This document shows, in pieces, positions 33,231-44,131 of a stretch of 64,000 bases of DNA. Position numbers and translations under genes: made by a program. The notes below the pieces were generated by a model, which did no database searches, was not told where the DNA came from, and saw nothing but the letters and a program-made list of their open reading frames with translations. This DNA is from Batillaria attramentaria. Taxonomy: Eukaryota; Mollusca; Gastropoda; Batillariidae. The DNA lies in the NCBI GenBank assembly GCA_018292915.2, contig JACVVK020000467.1, positions 325,501 to 389,500 on the forward strand. Reading direction: 5' to 3'. The stretch's first letter is position 1. The number at the start of each line of letters is the position of its first letter.

Positions 33231-35000
33231 TGTCCTGTTTCTGATACAATACGGCACCAAGACCTTCTTGCGACGCGTCAACATGCAGCTCAAAGTCTTG
33301 TGTAAAATCCGGGTAGGCCATGACGGGTTCTCTGGTAAGGGTGTCCACTAGGTCTTCAACAACCGCGGAGTGTTCGTCAGTCCACGCTACCGGCGTTCCA
33401 GATGACGGCTGTCCGTTCTTCTTTCTGATTGCCTTCATGTTCTTGATCTCCAGAAGTAAGAACAACTTCTTGGCTCATCCGGAGAAATTAGGGATATACT
33501 TCCTGAAGAAGCCCAGGAATCCCAACAGACGCCTGACTTCGCCGATGTTTTTGGGTCTTTGTTCCCTGAGAGACTGCATGGCCTGTATGTCAGCATAGTC
33601 GATCCTGTAGCCCTTCGCCGAAACGATGTGGCCGAGGAACTTGACCTCGTGCCTAAACAGTTTGTAATTGGATGGCTTCAACTTGATGCCCTTCTTCTTC
33701 AGGAGACGCAGCACATGCCGCAGGTGACTCAGGTGGTCTTCGAACGTTCTGCTGTACACCAGGCTGTCGTCCATATACGGGAGGCAACAGCGGTCTCGCA
33801 CTTCCCGTAGGGTTTCCTCCATGAACCGTTGGTAGGCAGCTGGTGCTCCTGTGAGACCGAAGGGGATGCGGACCCACTCGCACAGTCCCCACGGCGTCAC
33901 GAATGCCGTCAGGTGACGCGACTCCTCTGTCATGAAGCCCTGGTGGTATGCTTTTCCCTGGTCCAAGGTGGAAAACCATTTCTTCCCTCCCTCCCAGGGT
34001 GTTGAGCGTGTCCTGGATGCGAGGGATAGGGTGCGAGTCTTTCCATGTTTTGTTGTTAAGTTGACGGTAGTCAATACAGAGTCTGAGTGCCCCATCCTTC
34101 TTCCGTATGCACACCATTGGGCTACTATACGAGCTTTTTGAAGGTCGAATCCACTTCCGCCGAAGAAGGTCGCCAATATACGCCTTCACTTCTTCGTATA
34201 ATGGAGGCGGTATCGATACGTAGGACCGCCGAACCGGCGAGTGGTCCTTCAGGGAAATGTTCATCTGCAGTTCCTCCACTGTACCAATGTCGTCCTCGTC
34301 GCGTGAAAACGCCTCACATTCCTCTCTCAGGACTTGCCGCACGCGCTGTTTCTGCACCTCCGATATTGGAGCGTCGTCGAGGTCCACCGCCGGATCCCAC
34401 TGTTCCATACGCGTCGATGCCTCCTGTTTTCCGGTGGTGACGATCTGAAGCACCTCGGCCTGGCGCTTGCGTGTCTTAGGTGGGAACGCGTGTCTGATTC
34501 TGTCCCAATTCCCATCTTCCACCAATCTGCAGATAGCGTTGAAGCCGAGGATAGGCGTCTGGACACTGTCCATACTGGTCACGCTGTCCATACTGGTCAC
34601 CAAGAAAGGAGCTACCACCTCCACGTCGTTGATGCCCACCCGCAGCGCGCACCAGCCTCTGAAGTCAATCGCAGAACCGTTAGCTGAGGATACCCGCAGG
34701 CCTCTTGCGTCGTCTCCCCACTCCTGCATGCTCCGGATCTGCACGTCCTTCAGGTGAGTCCTCATCCAGCTTGCCGACACCAGACAGACCTGGGCCCCAG
34801 TGTCCCACAGCAACTGGCACGTTCGACCGTTCAGAGTTCCCTTTACTGTGCACTTGTCGCCCACAAGACTTGCAATGTTGCCGCTGCTGCTCGCTTCCTC
34901 TTGCAAGCTGCATATTGTGACCAAACTGACCAGCAAATGTGACTGGGGGTCTGACTGCTGATGTGTCTCTGCTGCCCCCTCTAGCGAGACACTTGCCCGT
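33196..35000 (-). pseudogene. Gypsy-2 pol, protease, RT and start of RNase H
   Basis: Protease motif LLWDTGAQVCLVS. RT blocks: SPMVCIRKKDGALR, IDYRQLN, then after a frameshift near 33990 FSTLDQGKAYHQ, PFGLTGAPAAYQRFM and catalytic YMDD, FLGHIVSAKGY. A stop at 33475 follows FFRKYIPNFSG; RNase H resumes at 33465 with LHVDASQEGLGAVL and is frameshifted again near 33230. At least three lesions make pol inactive. A nine-base in-frame duplication-like repeat (TSMDSV twice) follows the protease. Confidence 0.85.
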
Positions 35001-36066
35001 TTCCCTGGTTCTTGCTCTGCTTCCCGCAGTTTCGTTCGAAATGGGATCCTGAACCGCAGCGCCAGCAGTGTCCACATCTCGCCACCTTGTTTTGGATACA
35101 CTTCCGGCACTTGAAGCGATTCCGTCTCTGCTGATCCTGTTGTCGAGTTTCCTGCCGCTCCAGGACTTCGATACGGGCGACCAGCTGTTCCATGACGGAC
35201 GTCATTTTTGCAACCGCTGATGACGTCGCGTCGACCTCTCCGAGTGTCACTTGGTTGCAATGTGCGGACTTTTCTGCTCTGTCGCGCGTCTGCGATTCGA
35301 CAGCGTTTACCCGCGCAATAAGTTCCACGTCGCTGTAGTGTCTCGCGACCAGCTCTTGAACCTTGATGCGAATTTCCACGTCTCTGAAACCCGCGGCCAG
35401 GGCTTGGTTAAACATCTGGTCCACGAGCTCGGGCGGATAAACAAGTCCGTTGTCTTTGGCAGCGGAGGACAACTTGGTTCGTTCCCGTAGGTCTAGTAGC
35501 CGTAGAACAAAATCAGATGCGCTCTCGTCCGGTAGCTGCACCGACTGACTCAGCTGTGCAAACAGTTCGGTTGCTGATGGCTGCCGTAGGTGCTGCCTGA
35601 GGATTTCTTTCATTGCCTCAATATCAAAGTTGGACACTTCCAGAAAACGTCTTAAGTGATCTCCAGTAGGTATGGCTGCTATTACAGCATCGATGATTTC
35701 TCGTTCCGGATAACCCCGTTTTTGAGCGCCCTCGATCTGTCGCATTAGGCTAACGAAACTCAGCCCCGTGTTCTTTCCGTCGAGCACGCCTTCAATTCTC
35801 AATTCCTTGCGCAGTCCTGGAACAACACCCACTTGCACCTGCGATATTGGTTGGTTTTGTTCCGTCAGCTTCTCGATGATTTGTAAGTGTCTTTCCTCAC
35901 TGTCGTCACCCTCCAGCGCCTTCAGTTTTTTGATGATGACCGTTGTCATTTCTTGCTGACTGGCATCCGGCTTCACGTCTTCCCCAAGCATCATGGCCAC
36001 CGCCACCTGAGTCTGTGCCGACGTGCCGCAAACTCGCCTTACTGCTTCCAAACTCCTGGTCTCCAT
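34981..36066 (-). CDS. Gypsy-2 Gag (nucleocapsid) polyprotein
   Basis: Capsid-like helical region including ASDFVLRLLDLRERTKL, a coiled coil-prone segment (VMEQLVARIEVLERQETRQQDQQRR) and a C-terminal zinc knuckle CWRCGSGSHFERNC (C-x2-C-x4-H-x4-C). The start is the ATG at 36066, just inside the 5' LTR and primer site. The frame upstream of it reads LTR sequence and is not counted. About 361 residues, intact. It assembles the virus-like particle and packages RNA by family analogy. Confidence 0.8.
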   Translation of the reverse strand: METRSLEAVRRVCGTSAQTQVAVAMMLGEDVKPDASQQEMTTVIIKKLKALEGDDSEERHLQIIEKLTEQNQPISQVQVGVVPGLRKELRIEGVLDGKNTGLSFVSLMRQIEGAQKRGYPEREIIDAVIAAIPTGDHLRRFLEVSNFDIEAMKEILRQHLRQPSATELFAQLSQSVQLPDESASDFVLRLLDLRERTKLSSAAKDNGLVYPPELVDQMFNQALAAGFRDVEIRIKVQELVARHYSDVELIARVNAVESQTRDRAEKSAHCNQVTLGEVDATSSAVAKMTSVMEQLVARIEVLERQETRQQDQQRRNRFKCRKCIQNKVARCGHCWRCGSGSHFERNCGKQSKNQGNGQVSR

Positions 36067-36077
36067 GGTTCGTTGTA

Positions 36078-36090
36078 GGACGAGCCCCCA
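36078..36090 (-). other. Gypsy-2 primer-binding site, tRNA-Pro-like
   Basis: On minus, TGGGGGCTCGTCC begins two bases after the 5' LTR. It equals the first 13 bases of the well-known tRNA-Pro primer-binding site of gammaretroviruses; the next five bases differ. Confidence 0.75.
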
Positions 36091-36092
36091 AA

Positions 36093-36323
36093 TGTAACGC
36101 TTGTGTCTGCAGAGGGGAAAGAGCGCACAGTAAAAACACAACAGGCTTTTGTTGACTTCACAAGCACGACTGCCGGTCCCCCGGCCGAACTCTCGCAACC
36201 TGAGTCTTGTTGAACATTGCTCACTATGGGCATAAGTCGCACGTGTCTCGCTTTGTGCCTCCCCGTCCCACTGCTACCCAACACCACACACACACACACA
36301 CACCGTGTTACACACACACCGTG

Positions 36324-36364
<41 letters not shown>

Positions 36365-36372
36365 GTGTTACA
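36093..36372 (-). repeat. Gypsy-2 5' LTR
   Basis: Matches the 3' LTR with several substitutions and an expanded block in which CACCGTGTTACA is repeated within CA runs. Confidence 0.92.
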
Positions 36373-36376
36373 ATTG

Positions 36377-37519
36377 CGCTCATCTCGGAAACCCCAGTTG
36401 GTCTTCAACATCAGATAAATACATTGTATGCGTCTGCACAGCGTCTTGAATTGAAAGTTAATATGAATAAAAGCAATGTGATTGTGTTTAGGAAGGGTGG
36501 GTATTTGGCGTCTAGAGAAAAATGGTTCTATGGAAAGTCGGACAGTTGTCAATACATACAAGTATTTGGGTGTATATTTTTCTACAAAACTGTATTTCAG
36601 CAACGCCTTGGATGATTTGACTACTCGAGCGAAAAAAGCATGTGTTGGCATTTTAAGTACCTTGAACAGACTCGACTGCCATTCTTTTGACACCTTCATT
36701 AGATTATTTGATGCCCAGGTGGTACCCATTCTCACTTACGCATCAGAGGTATGGGGTATTAGGAATGAAAATTCAGCTGTTGAAAAAATACATACCTTCG
36801 CTTTGAAAAGATACTTAAGAGTAGATCAGCGCACACCAAATGATATGGTATATGGTGAAACTGGCAGGTATCCCTTGAATATTGCATGTTGTCTGCGTAG
36901 CATTAAATATTGGTTAAAATTGACAAGAATGGAGCCAACCCGTTTGCCATACAAAGCATATATTATGCTGTTCAATTTAGACTTAAAGGGCGTCTGATGT
37001 TCGCAACTTTTTATCGATTTATGGTTTTGGTCATGTCTGAGATAGTCAAGGAGTTGAGCATGTGGATATATTTTTGCGAGATGTTAAACAACGGTTGATA
37101 GACTGTAAGCTACAGGACTGGCATGATCGTATTTGTAGCAAAGAGCCTTATTCTGTGTATAGAACATTTAAGACTGTCTGTGAACTGGAACCATATGTAT
37201 CTTACACGTTTAGCAGGCATGTAAAATGTATTCTTACCAAATTCAGACTGGGTGTCTCAGCGATTGCTACTCACAAGAACAGGTATTCATATCCTACTGG
37301 TACTACTGTCACATGGCAAATGAAGACGAAAAGCATTTTCTGTTGGTTTGTCCAGCGTATGACGATCTAAGAAATCTTTTAATCCCAGCCAAGTATTATA
37401 GCACCCCGTCACTGTTTAGAGTGTCATTGTTGCTTGCGTGTAGAAATGAAACGATTGTAAAAAATGTGGCTGTGTACATATACAAAGCGCTCAAAAGGAG
37501 AGAAGTTGCACTTGGTTAA
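36377..37519 (+). pseudogene. 2A-LINE ORF2, end of RT and C-terminal domain
   Basis: Resumes with ALISETPVGLQHQINTLYA and VIVFRKGGYLASREKWFYG, then a frameshift near 36540, VVNTYKYLGVYFSTKL, AQVVPILTYASEVWG, NDMVYGETGRYPL and KYWLKLTRME. More frameshifts follow at about 36990-37060 and 37260-37320. The end (HFLLVCPAYDDLRN) matches the HVLFFCTAYAEFRD region of the intact LINE. Its accumulated lesions mark it as older than the RTE and Gypsy-1 insertions in it. Confidence 0.85.
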
Positions 37520-37690
37520 TTGTGTTGATTCCTGTCATATTGTATCATAGTCATAGTCCAGTAGTAATGCAGTTTCATGTCTGTTACATAGAATCTGAAT
37601 GTTCATGCTATCAGTGTCACTGTTCACACTCTTCTTGTGGGCCACTGGCCTAAAACAATAAAACATTTGAGTCTTGAGTCTCTCTCTCTC
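37520..37690 (+). other. 2A-LINE 3' UTR and terminus
   Basis: Contains AACAATAAAACATTTGAG, a polyadenylation signal near the end, then GTCTTGAGT adjoining (CT)n(CA)n. Confidence 0.75.
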
Positions 37691-37829
37691 ACACACACAC
37701 ACCCGAACTGAACACCCTCAACCTACATGACTGTATTAGTTGTCCCCGAAAAGTTGAAACAAGTCATATGTTGCTACTTTAGAAGTGTCATGATGTACCT
37801 GGAGGCACGCTTGGATGCATGATTGCAGT

Positions 37830-38816
37830 CTACCGGCCAGCTATTGATGTGGATAGTGGAAAGACATTAACGTTTCGTCCAATCATATGTCTAGCCTGCT
37901 TCCTGAACTCCACCCCTGCCCAGATATACAAGATAAAGTTGATGGCGTGGTTCAAACACTTAAGAACTCTGGCAACGTCCCACCAGAAGACAAACTGCTT
38001 GTCTGACCACACCCGGCCGGGTCGGCCGATTACTCTTGCATATATCAGAGCCACTTGCGTTGGAAGCATGAGCACAACAAAGGCAATAGACGCTGCTATG
38101 GTGGTGTAAGTCATCCGGGAAATCCTCATTTGAGTCCTTTGAGCGGCGCTGACTTGGTGGGCCAGCCGTTTTAATTCCATCACTTTCCGGATGAGAAAGT
38201 AGTTACTGATGACCATGATGACTGAAGGCACATTAATGCTGATTGCGGTATTGAAGGAATCCATTGGTAATTGGGCAGTTTCTCTAAAACTTTCACTCCA
38301 AGCGCACTTCCTCTTTCGCCTGAAATCTCGTATAACGAAAGGAATGTAGGAATTGAAGCCGAAGCAAATAATGACAACACTGGCGACTATGATGTAGGCG
38401 ACTTTGATTCTGCACGTTGCATGCACGCGTTCGAGCCGAAAAATAACAATCACTCGATAGACAGTCAGGATCACAAGCATGAAGGCTGACTGCCACCCCA
38501 ACGCTTCTGTCGACCACAAGAAAAGCACGCACAGAGCCTTGTTCTGCTCCTGATATTTAAAATCAAACGTATACCTAGTCCATTGGCCCAAGCACAAGGT
38601 GATCATTATGAGGAGGTCAGTGGCGGTCAGTGTTTTAAAAAACACGTGAGACGCCGAGTTGACACGCAGCTTGTGCAAGATTATCAGTGTCAGGGAATTG
38701 CCAACGATTCCTAAAGTCAAGATGAAGGGTCCAGCTATGATCCACAAGTATTTACTTCTCTCAGGCCACGGATCTGATGTACCGTTGAATGGAAATGCAC
38801 GAGATTGTGCTTCCAT
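37830..38816 (-). CDS. Class A GPCR, FMRFamide-receptor-like, copy 3
   Basis: An intact 328-residue paralogue with all landmarks of copy 1: NGT sequon, GN in TM1, D2.50, Y-R-V at DRY, LMLP, NFILY. It differs from copies 1 and 2 by scattered changes, a two-residue extension between TM6 and TM7 (IGRPGRVWSDK), an added MR in ICL3 (QRTQMRISRM) and its own ECL2 (IRDFRRKRKCAWSES). It stops at SIAGR. The 3' flank is (CT)n(CA)n plus the shared GPCR flank block directly after the 2A-LINE end. Confidence 0.85.
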   Translation of the reverse strand: MEAQSRAFPFNGTSDPWPERSKYLWIIAGPFILTLGIVGNSLTLIILHKLRVNSASHVFFKTLTATDLLIMITLCLGQWTRYTFDFKYQEQNKALCVLFLWSTEALGWQSAFMLVILTVYRVIVIFRLERVHATCRIKVAYIIVASVVIICFGFNSYIPFVIRDFRRKRKCAWSESFRETAQLPMDSFNTAISINVPSVIMVISNYFLIRKVMELKRLAHQVSAAQRTQMRISRMTYTTIAASIAFVVLMLPTQVALIYARVIGRPGRVWSDKQFVFWWDVARVLKCLNHAINFILYIWAGVEFRKQARHMIGRNVNVFPLSTSIAGR

Positions 38817-39835
38817 TGTTCCTGGCTATTCCCTTCTATGCCTTCAAGTATGAGACACAGAGAAGCACTTTCAACTTTGAATTGGTTAGACACTAGTTTT
38901 TGTCGGCGTCACTGCTTGCTGTAGTCAGAGTAACACAACTGCAAGAAAGGAGTCACGCGATGTGTTTATGTCATTTATGCATTTACACGTAATCTGTGCG
39001 TTCTTCAGAAATACTTTTTTTTTCTTTGAAAAGTTCCTAAATGGGATGTACAACATCAAGATGACGTCAGATTTGTAAAACTGGGTCAACATCAGTGTCA
39101 ATTCTGTCGGGAGAAAAATTACACCGCTCGCCAGTGCAAACTTTCTGAGTGTTTTACGTCCGAAAATAGTAATAAAACAGAGAGCGAAATTGTGAGTTAT
39201 GACTTTCCATAACCCACTCAGTGGTTTACGAGTTCACAAAAACACACTCCAGTTACGTCATCAATCAGAAAGTGCGTCATTTGAAACATTTGGAACGCAT
39301 ACGTCACGGCCGGTGCACAGTGATTTTGCTCACTTTTGGGGGAGAAATTTCATTTCCCCTAGATCACAGAAAAATCTCTGCAAAGTATTTGCGAGTGCAC
39401 ATTGGAATGTCAGTACATGAACATGCCTTGAATGATATTTTTCTTTATCATCCATAGCGGCTTCTTTTTCTTTGATCTCTCCTGTGTAGTAATTGTCCGT
39501 ATTGTACTGTTACTTGAGAAATCATGTGACACAGAGCACGACATCACATGACAATCAGGCATGGTTCCCTGAAAAAAAGGTTCTTTCAGACAGAAAGAAC
39601 AGAGATACAGCCTTTCTGGCAAAACAAAAATATAAAAAATCGTCATCGATTAGCAAGTACATGTATTACTACTCCTCGGGGGAGAACTCCCTCCCGATGT
39701 CAACACCATCGACGACGAAACATTTTGACTCGGCATATTGGTGTTTCCAACTTCATAAATTCGTTGTACAAGTACAGACCAACAGTAGCCTGTACCTAGC
39801 AAGCACTCCTTACTCAAATTTCGGACAGTTTTAAC
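38817..39835. other. GPCR3 upstream flank with CRE-like sites
   Basis: Homologous to 6794-7780. TGACGTCA at 39062-39069 is followed by TTACGTCA and TACGTCAC at conserved spacing. Homology ends near CCTGTACCTAGCAAGCA. Confidence 0.6.
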
Positions 39836-40050
39836 CAACACTTATCAAAAGTCGTTCTCAAAAAGTTCAGTTTAAGCTGGCGGCTCATCGACATGTATGC
39901 TGTTTACTGATTTGGCCGTGTGCTATCGGCGCAGAGAATTGCAGCGGATTCGTGATCTAGATAGATCTCCGATTGAACAGTAACTTCTTGAATCGTTTGA
40001 GTCATGCATAAAATGTAGCTGCTGGGGGGAAGGTCACTTTAATCGGTGTA
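39836..40050. other. Unassigned sequence
   Basis: Nothing recognised between the GPCR3 flank and a SINE. Confidence 0.4.
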
Positions 40051-40442
40051 CATAATAATAATGAGTTATATAGGCGCTTTACCCAATTTCATGAATCGGC
40101 TCAAAGCGCCGCGAACTGAACCCAACACGCACGCTCACGTGAATCACACACATTCTCTCACACACTGGACATAAACACATTACAATCACGTGGTGCGAAG
40201 GGTCAGCTCAGCTATTTAAATTTCGGAATTTAGAATTGTATTTATTTTTTCAAATTTGGTGGGCTGAACATTTCCAAAGCAGAGGGGGAGGAAGCCGGAG
40301 TACCCGGAGAGAACCCCCGACGATCGGCCCGAATGAACGGTGCCACATACGAGAAGGAAAAATTCTTTGCCCCGAGTGGGACTCGAACCCATGACCTCTC
40401 GCATTGGTGACAGGTCTCTTAACCACTAGACCACCGACCGCC
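40051..40442 (-). mobile_element. tRNA-derived SINE, family S1, copy 1
   Basis: On minus, a tRNA-like head with A box TGGTCTAGTGGTTAAGAG and B box GGTTCGAGTCCC (internal RNA polymerase III promoter). Next come a central domain with CTCTCCGGGTACTCCGGCTT, an AT-rich middle, a conserved 3' domain (GGCGCTTTGAGCCGATTCAT) and an (ATT)n tail. Same family as 51779-52180 on plus. Confidence 0.9.
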
Positions 40443-40910
40443 CCACCGCCCATACATGTACTACAAATATACTGAGCCACAAAAGAAACGCAAATGGAGG
40501 GGTAGGTAGGGGTGAATAAAATTGAAGGCACTGTATGTGTGCTGTGACCATTTATTCTGTGCGGTCATGAGTCAGCATTGGATCTAGCGTGCAGCACGTG
40601 AAAATCAGGTCAGTGCCACTAAAAATGAGCTCACAGCGGCACCGTGAACGCGGAACCGCGTTTTTGCACATGCAAGTCGAATGCAAACAGTCATGTCGAT
40701 CTGTTGGGCTGAACAGTATTCACATATCACTAGGAATAAAAACCCAGGCTGTTACGTCCTGGCAAAGCAGTCACTTCCGCATGACCAGAATGCCAAGACT
40801 GAGCTCCGTCGATAGAGAAAGAGCTGCCGTACATCAGATAGACAAGTAGAAAACTACGTGAACTGTAAATTGTGATTGATCAGCAACGCTGTTAACAGTT
40901 TGCACAAAGT
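40443..40910. other. Unassigned sequence
   Basis: No gene recognised. An 86-codon ORF (40589-40849) has no recognisable domain or support. Confidence 0.4.
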
Positions 40911-40922
40911 ACTGCATGTCAC
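40911..40922 (+). repeat. Target-site duplication of RTE-2, left
   Basis: ACTGCATGTCAC, repeated at 44132-44143. Confidence 0.95.
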
Positions 40923-43900
40923 CCCCATCGATGAGTGCATCCTTGCCGTTGGAGATGGGGCTTGCGTGTCTCCATGACCCCGAGAGCTATGCCGGCGGGA
41001 GATTCGTCTTTTGGTAGGGCCACCAATGCTGGACAGGTCGAAGGGTAGAGGCCAGACGAAGCGCACTCTCTGGTCCTCCAGGTTGGGGGTTTGAGTAGGG
41101 CTAACAACCCAACTCTTTAAAAAAGAACACGTTACAGAAACTACAACCACAGATCTACAACGCAACTTGGTCCAGGAAGAGTCCTCTCTAGTAGAGCCCA
41201 TGACGCGAGCTGGTGAAAGCCCTCGGGAAGCCAGTGCGCCGACTACTCTTCTGACGGCCAAGACCAAAGCCAGGATAGGGACCTGGAACATCCGAACCCT
41301 ATATGAAACAGGAAAGACAGCACAAGTGAGTCAAGAAATGCATAGATACAATCTGAAGCTGCTCGGCCTATGCGAGACAAGATGGACAGGAACAGGACGC
41401 ACACGACTCACCTCCGGAGACACCATCCTCTACTCCGGACACGAAGACGGCCAGCCACACATGCACGGAGTAGCGTTGCTGATGACACCTGAAGCAACAC
41501 AAGCACTACTGTCCTGGGAACCAGTGTCACCAAGGATCCTGAGCGCCAGATTCAACTCTAAGGGCAGGAAAGTCACCATCCTCCAGTGCTACGCCCCCAC
41601 CAACGTGGCGGACGAGGAAGAAAAGGAGAACTTCTACGAACAGCTCCAAGCCGTCCTCGACAAAGCACCGAGAAGAGACCTGGAGATCCTCATGGGAGAC
41701 CTCAACGCCAAAGTGGGCACAGACAGAGAACTCATCATGGGCAAACACGGAACAGGGACACAGAACGAGAACGGAGAGCTCTTCACAGAATTCTGCACCA
41801 CCAACGACCTGGTCATCGGAGGCACCATCTTCCCCCACAAGACCATCCACAAAACCACCTGGACATCACCGGACGGAAGAACTGTAAACCAGATCGACCA
41901 CATCACCATCGGCAGGAAGTGGCGAAGAAGCTTGCTGGACGTCCGAGCAAAGCGGGGAGCTGATGCAGCCTCAGACCATCACCTCGTCATTGCAGCGATC
42001 AAGATCAAGCTGAAGGCCTACAGAGACCAGGCGGACAGACCATCCCACAAGTACAACGTGCACAGTCTGAAGGAGAGCGTCAAGACCAACGCCTTCAGAT
42101 GTGAGCTGAGGAACAGATTCAGCGCTCTCGACACACTACCTGAAGAGACAATCGAGGAGCACTGGCATGCCCTGCGAGAAACCTGGACAGCAACATGCAG
42201 GGAAGTGCTGGGAAAGAAGACAAGACAACACAAAGAGTGGCTTACATCTGACACCTGGGACCTCATCACAGAGAGGAAACGCCTGAAAGACCTGATCAAC
42301 CACACTGACGACCAAGACCACAAGCGCGACCTGCAGGCTCAATACTGGGACGTCAACCGGCAGGTCAAGAGGAGCGCAAGGAACGACAAGAGGAACTTCA
42401 TCAACGACCTCACAGAAGAAGCAGAAACAGCAGCAGGACAACGGAACATGAAACGGCTCTACGAAATAACAAGGACACTCTCTGGGAAAAATAACAACCC
42501 CACCAGACCAGTCAAAGACAAGAACGGACAAATCATCACCAAAGAGGAAGACCAAAGGACAAGGTGGGCTGAACACTTTAAGGAAACGCTCAACAGGCCT
42601 CCACCACCAGTCCCACCAGACATACCACCGGCAGCCCAGCTACTCGACATCAGCACCAACCCCCCTACCAAGACAGAGATCATCAAAGCCATCAAGTCCC
42701 TCAAGTCTGGCAAAGCAGCAGGCCCCGACGGCATACCACCAGAAGCCCTCAAGGCCGACATCCAGACCTCCACCGACATGCTGCACCCGCTCCTGAGGAA
42801 GATCTGGGAGAGCGAGAGCGTGCCACAAGACTGGAAGAAGGGACACCTGGTAAAGCTGCCAAAGAAAGGGGACCTCTCATCCTGTAGCAACTGGCGAGGC
42901 ATCATGCTCCTGTCCATACCAGGGAAGGTTCTCACCAGGATCATCCTGGAGAGGCTGAAGACCGCGCTGGACAAGACACTCCGGGAGGAACAGGCAGGAT
43001 TCTGCAACGACCGATCCTGCACTGATCACATAGCCACGATGAGGATCATCATCGAGCAGTCCCTGGAGTGGCAGACCCCCATGTACAGCACCTTCGTTGA
43101 CTTCCAGAAGGCGTTCGACAGTGTTGACAGGGAGGTCATCTGGAAGCTGATGTCTCACTACGGTTTTCCACCGAACATGCCACCTGCCAGGTAATCCACG
43201 ACGGGAAACTGACAGAACCATTCACAGTACGGACCGGCGTTCGTCAAGGCTGCATCCTCTCACCCACAATCTTCCTGATGGTGGTCGACTGGGTCATGAG
43301 GCAAGCCACCGACGGCAAGAGGACAGGGATCCAGTGGACCTTCAGCAAACAGCTCGAGGACCTGGATTTCGCGGACGATATCGCCCTCCTCTCCCACAAA
43401 CAACAAGATGCGCAGGAGAAGCTGAGAAGACCGGCCTCAAGATCAACATCAGCAAGACCGAAGTCATGAGAGTCAACCACAAACAGCACGACCCCATCCA
43501 GCTGCACCAGGAAGACATCAAAGAGGTGGACAAGTTCATCTACCTCGGCAGCGTTGCAAGGATGGAGGAACGGACGAGGACATCAAGAGCCGCACCAACA
43601 AAGCCAGACATGCCTTTCGCACTGTGCGCCCCATCTGGAGATCCACAGCCCTATCCCTGCGAAACAAGATCCGGATCTTCAACTCAAATGTGAAGTCGGT
43701 CCTACTCTATGGCTCGGAGACATGGCGCACCACCAAGACAAGCTCCCACAAGCTGCAAACCTTCATCAACAGATGCCTCCGCAACATTCTCAACATCAGA
43801 TACCCACTGGTGATCACCAACCAAGACCTCTGGGAGGGAACAAGACAGGTCCCCATCGAGCAGGAGATCAAGAAAAGGAAATGGGGATGGATCGGACACA

Positions 43901-44131
43901 CTCTGCGAAAGTCAACATCAAATGTCACCAGGCAGTCCCTTGATTGGAACCCCCAGGGAAAGCGCAAAGTGGGCCGACCGAAGCAGACCCGGCGGAGGAG
44001 TACGGACGCTGAAGCCAAGGCCGCCGGAACGACGTGGGCCGAACTAAAGAGGGCGTCCCAGAACCGAGTGCGCTGGCGGAGTGTGGTTGCAGCCCTATGT
44101 TCCCCAGGGAATAAAGAGGATTAAACTAAAA
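40923..44131 (+). mobile_element. RTE-type LINE, full-length but frameshifted (RTE-2)
   Basis: 3.2 kb with perfect 12-bp target duplications. The 5' UTR is related to RTE-1. The stop codon at 44122-44124 is followed by only seven bases (ACTAAAA) before the duplication. Confidence 0.92.
41200..44124 (+). pseudogene. RTE-2 endonuclease-reverse transcriptase, three frame breaks
   Basis: Colinear with RTE-1. Intact endonuclease (GTWNIRTLYE, CETRW, CYAPTN, GDLNAKVG, SDHHLV) and RT through FVDFQKAFDSVDRE. Near 43180 an internal deletion removes roughly a dozen codons before GKLTEPF and shifts frame; GVRQGCILSP and FADD are read in a second frame; another shift lies near 43420 (after KQQDAQEK) and another near 43555 (after YLGSV). 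The C-terminal part (43624-44124) with KSVLLYGSETWR and KKRKWGWIGHTLRK is open. Start chosen by alignment to RTE-1. The two RTEs are clearly diverged, so they come from different subfamilies or times. Confidence 0.88.

Larger units (their letters stand above)
30445..36372 (-). mobile_element. Gypsy-2: LTR retrotransposon, nearly complete but frameshifted
   Basis: Short LTRs (TGTAAC...GTTACA, 228 and 280 bp; the difference is mostly CA-repeat expansion), 4-bp target duplication ATTG, coding on minus. Order gag, PR, RT, RH, INT as in Ty3/Gypsy. Polypurine tract and primer-binding site are both present. No envelope gene is seen. Confidence 0.93.
13067..37690 (+). mobile_element. 2A-LINE (CR1/L2-like), split into five pieces by nested insertions
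   Basis: Pieces: 13067-15511, 18816-20166, about 25913-26016, 30403-30444 and 36377-37690, together about 5.2 kb, a normal LINE length. Order of content: 5' UTR, ORF1 with a 2A motif, ORF2 endonuclease, RT, C-terminal domain, 3' UTR with AATAAAAC and an end GAGTCTTGAGT next to (CT)n(CA)n. The same (CT)n(CA)n sequence lies immediately left of 13067, so the element sits inside a microsatellite that also exists without insertion beside GPCR4. The closest relative in the window is the minus-strand LINE at 59.5-64 kb. The clade is inferred by eye. Confidence 0.8.

Noticed and set aside
40378..40442. A functional tRNA gene (A and B boxes present)
   Set aside because: The head is followed by SINE body, has no convincing cloverleaf with a proper acceptor stem, and has a second dispersed copy with an (ATT)n tail; it is a SINE.
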